This document shows positions 56,687 to 64,000 of a DNA stretch of 64,000 bases, piece after piece; position 1 is the first letter of the stretch, and the number at the start of each line of letters is the position of its first letter. Under the pieces are notes generated by a model. That model searched no databases. It saw nothing but the letters and a program-made list of their open reading frames with translations, and was not told the DNA's origin. Source of the DNA: Camellia lanceoleosa (lineage: Eukaryota; Streptophyta; Magnoliopsida; Ericales; Theaceae); contig CM045760.1 of the NCBI GenBank assembly GCA_025200525.1, forward strand, positions 46,147,932 to 46,211,931. Direction: 5' to 3'. The translations under genes were made by a program, and so were the position numbers.

Positions 56687-59600
56687 TTAGCATGCTATCT
56701 CCATGCTGAAATATGTGTCATTGCACTCCGTTGTTTTAAACTTTCATTCACCTTGAAAGTGGCCTTAAACCCCTTGTTGGATTGAGCATGAACTTAAGGC
56801 ATTCATATCTAATGGTTTTAATCCTCCCTCGAGGATTTCTACTAACGAATAGCATGATACTTTCTTCATGCTTGAGGCACTCGAAGCTTAGGTCATCTTT
56901 CAAATTAGAGGACTTTGCACATTGAACTTAACCGGTTAATGGACTAATTGGTAAGCTAAAATGAGTAAACAAGAATTGAGCAAAGTAAAACATGCCAAGA
57001 TAACATATGTGTGTTGCATTGCATGTGTTTGGATCAGACGTTAATCCAAACACAAGAAATGTGGCAAGTTTCATACTCAAAGTGATGAAACGTGTCGCGT
57101 TTCTTGGTCGTTGTCACCCTTGATCATGCATGATAGGGTGACGACACTTTGAGTCTTATGTGCGTATTCACTAAAGCTTGTACAAGCTTGGTTCTTGGGC
57201 CATCATGCATTAAGATGCTTGGTTGGTGGCTTGAAAGCCAAGTACCACACTCCTTTAAGCTTGAGACATGATGATGAGGGTGGTAGTACACACATTTCTT
57301 GCCAAATACATTGGCTTGGCTCTGTTGCTCTCTATTGCAGCAAAGGTAGAATTTTGGAAAGAGAAGTGGCCGGCCGGCCACTTGCACTAGCCTACCGACC
57401 ACTTATACTGGCCAGCTGACCAGTTGAGGTAGCCTATCGACCAGATGAGGTGGTCGGCTGGCCACCTGCAAAAGAAATTGTCCAAAATGTTCCTATGTTG
57501 GGGCAGATGCAACCTGGAAGTTCACATGATGTTCTGAGATCACTGCGAATGCAAACAGAGGCAACTCATGGCAAGGCAATGCATTTTCGGGTGAAGCACA
57601 CCGAGCATGCATGTCTCCCTCCCCTCGAGGCCATTTTTTACTACTTTACTTAGCTAGTTAATTTACTGGTTTTGTAATTAATTAGTTAATGTGCTTAGCT
57701 AATTTAATTCATTTCTGTAATATTTTAATTAACTTAGCATAGCTAGTTTCAATTCGGTTTGTAATAATTAATTAGCTAGATTAGTTAATTAGTTGGTTTG
57801 TAATAGTTAGCTTAATTAGCGTAGCTAGTTGGCTTGTTTATTCGGACCCTCCGTCGAGAGGGCACAATGTTGTAATAAGGGTGCGCGTGTGTGTGCGTGC
57901 ATGTCTTCCAACCCCACATCTTTCTCCCTTTTATTTAACTATTTTCGATGGTTAGATTAGGGCATATTTTCGATTAGCATACCTTATGCTTGCATGAGTG
58001 CATCATTCATTTGTCTTGCATGCACCGGGCTCGGTGCATCATTTAAACCGTATTATATTTCAATACCTACTTGAATACGTGTTTCAAAGCATGTTATCAA
58101 GTGTTACATTCATTTGCCATCTTAGCAAGCCGAGCCTATTTTAGTTGCATTTTTACATGCGTTGCATTCGGCATCTTGTATGGTTAGGATCATGCATGAT
58201 TTGTAACTAGCTTTTTTTTTGGCTCGGAGTACACTGTAAGTGTTTACGCTTTAGCATACTTGCATGAATGTGAGTGTTGCCATGATAGCATGCTTGCCAT
58301 GAGGCTATTTGCTTAAGTAATTAACTGCATGAATGTCTGTGGGTGAAGGCTTGATTGCCTGAATTGGGACAATTCATCAAATGTATGTTTTAAGCCCATT
58401 TTGCGAAGTGGCAAAATCATCATGTTGTAAGCCCACTTGAGGGTGGCAAATTCGTGCTTTAGCCTACTTGCGAGTAGCACTTTCAAACCATTTTCGAAAA
58501 CAAACATGAATTGTTTTGTTCCAATTCTTGTGATTGAGTCTATACTTGTATGCTGTGCGCATCACGTAGTAATGTTAGCTAATAATCGGGTAAGAACACA
58601 TGAGGTTTTTTAAAAACAACATATCATGCTTAGTAGAGGCCGATCCTTTGATCGGGCGAGCGGGGGTGCTCATTTCAGGACCTTCCCCTCTCGTACCCAA
58701 GTTCCCGAGCCGAGGCAACTTTGATGATGATGGACACGTGGCCTTTGGCACGAGTCAGGGTTTCCTAAATTTTACAAAAATAAAATATTTAGGTGGCGAC
58801 TCTGTAATCTGGCAAAGCATTCCATGTTTAGCGCTTTTTGATTCAAAATTGATTTTTCAAAACCAATTGCCAGATTTGGACTCTTTGGTGATTTATCAGT
58901 TTCGCATTGCACTTTGTGAGATTAGATTTAGAACCATAATGGGAGTCCAAACTGTAGTAGCATGGACCCGATTCGCGTCCTCTCTGAAATAGGGGCTCGT
59001 AAAGAGAGTTCGGGCGGTCTACGGATACTAAAGCATAAAAACTTACATGTTTGATGTCTCGCGAACAAGTTACAAAACAAGGTTAGTAAAACATGTATGA
59101 TCTTATATACAAAATCCTAATACAATTCACTCATGAGATGTAACTAAAGATTCAGCTTCTAAGGTATGACATGTGAATCATCTCAAGAACATAAGGTGGC
59201 GCACATAATCACATAAGAATTTATTAAACCCACAAATGCAAAATTAGCCGAATCAAGATGCATGAAACATGGATGCAAAGCATGGATATAATAAAAGACA
59301 AAATATGATGCATATTCACAGATAAAAAAAACAAGTAAAAGAACGGGATAGAAAGAAGTGGAGCGGGGAATTATTACAACACTTGAAAAAAATAATTACA
59401 AACCAAATTAGAGAAGGATGAGGAGAATATTACATCAAAATAAAAACCTCGCAAAACATTCAAAATAAAAATAAATAAAATAAAAGTTTCATGTTCCTTG
59501 GAAACATCGGCGGAAATTGGTCAACATTGGGAGATTACACCATTATGTCTGAAAGAAGCTAATCGACTGGCCAAATAGGCCGGCCGGCCAACTAGGTTGA

Positions 59601-59754
59601 GTAAAACTTGCTTTGTTGCGGAACCAAGAAAATAAACAAACAAGAAATATGTAGGTGACTCAACTAACCACTACCAGTTAGCTTACAACACAACTAATAT
59701 GAAACAAGAGAAAGCAAATAAGCAAAAAAAATAATAATAATAATTATGAGCTAA

Positions 59755-60068
59755 ACAAACCACTTGGATTGCAACAACACACTATGAAATATAAAATATG
59801 AAAATAAATACGAGATAAACAAACCACTTGGATTATAACAAAACACTATGAAATAAGAAGTAAGAAAATAAATATGAGATAAACAAACAATTTGAATTAT
59901 AACAAAACACTATGAAATATAAAGTAAGAAAATAAATATAGATAAACAAACCACTTGGATTATAACAAAACACTATGAAATAAAAAGTAAGAAAATAAAT
60001 ATGAGATAAACAAACCACTTGGATTATAACAAAACACTATGAAATAAGAAGCAAGAAAATAAATATGA
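59755..60068. repeat. ~62-bp tandem repeat in LTR D, about 5 copies
   Basis: 'gagataaacaaaccacttgg' followed by 'attataacaaaacactatga' recurs five times with few changes. The minus-strand ORF at 59833-60018 is the repeat translated. Confidence 0.85.
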
Positions 60069-60240
60069 GATAGAAAATATAAGAAAATGAAAGACTAGAA
60101 ATTCACATTCCAAAAACAGATTGAACTTCTTGATTTCCAAACTTTCTTTTGCTCACCCTCAAGTTTAGGAAGTGTGTTCTCAATCCTCAATTCGAAACTA
60201 GAATGGAACTCTAGGTATGTATGGTGGAAAAGTGGCTAAC

Positions 60241-60281
<41 letters not shown>

Positions 60282-60530
60282 TTTAACTTTCAACAACATT
60301 CACTCTTTCCTTTGATCAATCACTACTGAAATTTATCTACTTCAGAATTTTTTGAGGAGTTTTGGGTGTAGGAAAGATGGAATTTCAGTTTGTATGGAAG
60401 GTATGGGGTGCATATTGAAGATAAGAGTGTTTTTTGCTCAAAAACTCAATTTTTTACTCTTTTTTCACCATTTTGTCACTATTTTCTCTTCAATTTCATG
60501 GTTCTCCCTCTCTCTTACAATTTGATCATT

Positions 60531-60538
60531 CTATATAG
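60531..60538 (-). promoter_or_regulatory. Probable TATA box of LTR D
   Basis: Minus-strand CTATATAG, in the same relative place as the TATA motifs of LTRs A, B and E. Confidence 0.45.
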
Positions 60539-60820
60539 GCAATGAGGGAGAGTCAAGGTTAAAAAGAAGATGAGAGACAAGAATGTGATAGGAGGGCAAA
60601 TTTTCAAGGTGGTTGTATGGGATACTCCTTTATGGATGCAAACAAAACATTTCTTTGGCAATGAGAATGATTAGGTATGTATTTGGTGATATATGGGTTG
60701 ACCAATAGGGTAGGGGAGTGTCCTACACATAAGAAAAAAAAATGCAAAAAATACATCTTCTTTGCTTGCTGGTTTGAAATAGTCAAATATTATTTAAAGG
60801 GAAATATAACATAATGCAAA

Positions 60821-60890
60821 GCTTTGGCAGAGTGGTTAAGTTGTTGGCTGTGGAGTCTTAGGTTGGGGGTTCAAACCCCTTCACCAGCAT
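60821..60890 (+). ncRNA. tRNA-like sequence, possible SINE head
   Basis: An A-box-like TGGCAGAGTGGTTAAG (60825-60840) and a B box GGTTCAAACCCC (60868-60879) are spaced as in a tRNA. GGGGGTTCAAACCCC would form the T-arm. The 5' and 3' ends do not pair well into an acceptor stem, and no clear anticodon arm is seen. It is a tRNA relic or the head of a SINE; no SINE tail or flanking duplication was found. Confidence 0.5.
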
Positions 60891-61376
60891 TCCCTAAATT
60901 CATCTTTTTAGGTAAAGACAAGTCAGCGTCACATCATCAGCAAGGACCAATCCAGTTATGCCACGTCAGCGTCACAGTCAGCATTGATGGAATATTTTGC
61001 ATATGGACAGAATATTCCTTGACTTAACAAAATATTCCCCCACATAACAGAATATTCTCTAAGTTTTGAAAATTATAATTTGGCCCAGAAGTTTCAAATA
61101 ATTGTGCTGTAACCCAGATTTCGGGAGAATTTTTCAGTGAGGCCCTCGGAAGTGCAACGAACGTTGATCCTAACTAAATGAACCATTCTGGATGCAACTG
61201 TGAGGTCAAAATATTCCCTTTGAAAGGTAATTTGTGGCTGATTAGGGTTGGAAACAGGGCTCAAATTCTAAGTTTTCTTATTGAGGATTCTGTGAGATAC
61301 ACTTTCTTATTTTCATCATCGGGTGATAAAAAAGAAGTGCCCAAGTCTTAGGGCCGGTCAAAATGGGGTGTCTATA

Positions 61377-62389
61377 CCGGTTTGTCTTTTATTTATCTTT
61401 TAGCAACAATGAAATATAATATGTAAAATATTTTATGTTTATAGTAGGGCTGTATAGATAACCGATTCATTTAAAAAACTCAACTCACACCGACCAAACC
61501 GAGCTCCCTATGAACAATTTTGAAATTTCAACGGTTGGAAGCAGACCTTATTATGAAAATCTATCCATTTTTTGGTCAAGTGATGGGTGTGCCAAAGGAA
61601 ATTCGTCGAAATCAACAGAGTAAGTATCTAATGCTAAGTATGTTACGTCATAGTTCCACTGATTATATTCATATTTTCCAAGACAGCCTTATCACCTCAC
61701 CTCTTTCTACTCAAACTTTGAATTTCACGCTTGTCTCTCTCCCTTTTAGTCTCTCTCATCTCTCTCATGGTCTGACCTTTCGCCTTCTCATCTATTTTAC
61801 ATAGTTCTCTCTTATGCTCCCACTCTTTAGTCTCTCTTTCCATAAACCCTTTTGCCCTTTTAATCTCCCACTTTTAGTGGCGATTGTGAGAAATTTGTAG
61901 TCGATGATGACAATGGTGTTATTCAACATTGACGGTGATGATGTTGATAATGCTTAGATCAGCTCAAATGTACGATGAACGTGACAATAATGCTCAGATC
62001 TATGTTTAGATATATATATTTTTTTAATCTCAACTGTTCTCTCAAATCTATGTAAAGATTTATAGGAATATGTATGGATCTATCTATGTTTTTTCTATTT
62101 CAAATCTGAACATCTTTATAGTTTTCTTTGTTTTATTTTTCTTTTTCTTTTTCTCAAACTCTTCTCCCATATCTATCCAACTTTGGGTTTGATTTCAAAT
62201 TGTATGGTTTCGATTACTAGTATAGTCAAAATTGGTTGATGAAATTTTCTACCCGATAAAATTGGTTCGAGTGACTGGCCATACAGCGATCCAAGTTTAG
62301 ACCCGACCCAATTATTGCTTTTGAATCTGGAAAACCATAACCATAGCGGTCATTCTTCCCTCTTTTCTTGTTGGGTTTTGGCTTTGAGG
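61377..62389. other. Intergenic, no gene recognised
   Basis: T/C-rich and AT-rich DNA. The ORF at 61520-61804 looks random. 61930-62060 repeats 'tgctcagatcta' words. Confidence 0.45.
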
Positions 62390-62650
62390 GTCGACATTGT
62401 TCTTGGTGTTGTCAACATTGCCTTCTTTTATTTGTTTTGTTCTGTTCCTAGGGTCGACACCAGTCTTCGTGGTGTCAACACCGCCTTGTTGTTGTGCTCT
62501 TGGTGTGGCTATTGAAATTTGGGATCAACACCAGTCTTGGTGGTGTCGACACTTGTCCCGTTGTTGGCCTCTGGGGTCGATACCAGTTTGGGTGGTATCG
62601 ACACTATCTTGCTGTTCAATCTTGGAAATTGATACTGAAAAATAGGGTCG
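62390..62650. repeat. ~58-bp minisatellite with GTCGACAC palindromes
   Basis: Four diverged units of the type 'gtcgacaccagtcttggtgg' then 'tgtcgacacc', each an inverted repeat. ORFs at 62315, 62397 and 62494 are by-products. Confidence 0.65.
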
Positions 62651-62660
62651 ACACTATGGG

Positions 62661-63621
62661 TGTCACGACCCATTCCAGTGGCCAAGAATGGGATCGCAAG
62701 TAGCTAATTCTAAAATTTCTCAAATTAATTCCAAGTAAATTAAATTAAATAATGCATCGGAATAAAATAAAAGATGTAGATAAATATTCGAAGTGTACAT
62801 GGAAATTATTATTTATGTAACAATGTAACATCGGTTAGATAATGATTACAAGAAAAAAAAAATGATATTCATGTCACATTTGGGTTTTGATCCATGGGGT
62901 AAAACCATCATTCTTTAAATTTCTTCACTTGAAAGGGTTTTAATAGTTATAAGCACATGGCAGAGTGAGAAATATTATACTGAGAGCATGAGGGTATAAA
63001 ATCACCATGGATAATTATTTAGGCTAAATGATGAATAGTTTGGTTCGAATAAATTATTTTTAATAACAGACATATAACAAAAAATCATATAAACAAAATA
63101 ATTATAACCATGGTACAGAACAGAACAGAGGGTCAATGGATCCATGACAAACAGAGGGTCACGAAGTGACAAATCAGAGGGCCAAATGTTATTTAAGTCC
63201 CCCAAGGCATGAGACTGTCAGAGGGTCACTAACGTGACAATTCAGGGGGGCAATGATTATTTAAGTCCTCAAGGCATGGGACCTCCGTGGTGGTACTTAT
63301 TCAAAACGAATGTTTATCAAATCATTGTCAAATATTTTCTAAAATTAAAACAAACATATCTATGGGTTTCAATTTAAGTAAATAAAGTTCACAAATTAAA
63401 AATGCTAACATAATTTATAAAACACAATTTTTATAAAATAAACTATGATAACTCAAAATATACATAAAACATATAATGGTAACTCAAGCTATAATAGAAT
63501 TCACTTAAATAGCGATTCCTAATTTTGCTCCTGCTCACCACGAGCTGACTCCCACTATGGTTATGTTTGTACATGGTTGTTGCTGTTGTTGTTGTTGTTG
63601 TTTGTTTTTTTTGTTTTTTGT

Positions 63622-63652
<31 letters not shown>

Positions 63653-64000
63653 ATTTTGCTTGTTCTCCTATTCATAGCATCTCTCCCCCTTTTATACTAA
63701 GCTATCATACTTGCTTAGTACGTTCTAGGGTGACACGTAGCCAACACGTCACCTCTCTATGCTACATCCATTATGATACTCTAGAAATGAAACTTATCCC
63801 TCAGATATGAAATTTATCCTTCAAATGGATAAGTTTTAATAGTTGTTTAATTATCCTTGAGCCCAAATTCTAACATAATTAAACCAACGTAATTAGATTT
63901 CATTTTAGCACACACCATTTAAATATTTTCCTAGTATTTTGTTTTACTTATTTATTTATTTATTTATTTTATTTATTTTTTAAAATTAATTAAACAATTA
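62661..64000 (-). repeat. LTR G, probably chromovirus, cut by the window edge
   Basis: Begins TGTCACGACCC, the reverse complement of a GGGTCGTGACA LTR end, so the element runs on the minus strand. The other end lies beyond 64000. 63147-63282 is a ~68-bp tandem repeat ('cagagggtcac...gtgacaa'). (GT)n at 63627-63652. No protein is encoded. Confidence 0.65.

Larger units (their letters stand above)
55067..59023 (+). repeat. Solo LTR E (Ogre/Tat-like), inserted in LTR D in opposite orientation
   Basis: Starts TGTAGACACCTC, ends GTCTACG (A to G at the last base), 3957 bp. Flanked by GATGC (55062-55066) and GATAC (59024-59028), a 5-bp duplication with one change. It has a TATA motif at 55469, a (CT)n leader and two GC-rich palindromic clusters (55268-55350, 57365-57475). 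It shares its layout with LTR B on the other strand. No internal region, so a solo LTR. Confidence 0.88.
59029..61376 (-). repeat. LTR D (Ogre/Tat-like), second part
   Basis: Continues LTR D after the GATAC duplication ('taaagcataaaaacttaca' as in LTR A) and ends GGGGTGTCTATA, a decayed GTCTACA. It includes a 60-bp tandem repeat (59755-60068), a TATA motif (60531-60538, minus), a tRNA-like insert (60821-60890) and the palindrome GGCCGGCCGGCC at 59579. Confidence 0.8.

Noticed and set aside
59833..60018. Repetitive 61-residue ORF
   Set aside because: It is the 62-bp tandem repeat translated.
54404..61376. LTR D and E as the two LTRs of one element
   Set aside because: They are in opposite orientation, and E has its own target duplication inside D.
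61520..61804. 94-residue plus-strand ORF
   Set aside because: Ser/Leu-rich chance frame in T/C-rich DNA with no family resemblance.

Overview
The window is nuclear DNA of a flowering plant, most likely a eudicot with a large, retrotransposon-rich genome. The evidence is multi-kilobase Ogre/Tat-type LTRs, a plant mobile domain gene, a UGT72-like glucosyltransferase relic, CACTA and MITE transposons, an endogenous pararetrovirus and plant gene fragments with GT-AG introns. I see no clearly intact host gene. Almost everything is nested mobile DNA. The species cannot be named from the sequence.

Layout. (1) 1-1338 and 20239-29493 are two halves of one Ty3/gypsy Ogre/Tat-like element (element B, minus strand; 5' LTR 24807-29493, gag 22528-23907). 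It was split by a second, related element (element A, 1339-20238, minus strand; LTRs 1339-5047 and 16528-20238). A is flanked by the 5-bp target duplication ATGGT. A and B both keep gag sequence but show no pol. (2) Inside A, antisense to the element, lies a six-exon plant mobile domain (PMD) gene (8337-11696, plus strand). The matching part of B lacks it. (3) 29494-40015 holds MITE-like elements, a decayed duplicated AT-rich repeat, a solo LTR of probable chromovirus type (32164-34690, duplication ATAAG) and a broken retroelement ORF (37820-38855). (4) 40016-50972 is a degenerate UGT72-like gene split near its 3' end by a 9.7-kb CACTA element (41176-50905, duplication TGA). The CACTA element carries intron-containing fragments of about five host genes, all on the minus strand: PP2C, a nicalin-like exon, an ALA-type flippase, tyrosine aminotransferase and a Lambda glutathione transferase. 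(5) 50973-54403 holds a MITE (51801-52362) and a decayed pararetrovirus fragment. (6) 54404-61376 is another Ogre-type LTR (D, minus) interrupted by a solo LTR in the opposite orientation (E, 55067-59023), which itself contains a MITE (56457-56686). (7) 61377-64000 ends in a further LTR cut by the window edge.

The strongest leads are the antisense PMD gene carried by a gag-only retrotransposon and the multi-gene Pack-CACTA. All homology calls come from reading translations and remembered family motifs; no database search was run.
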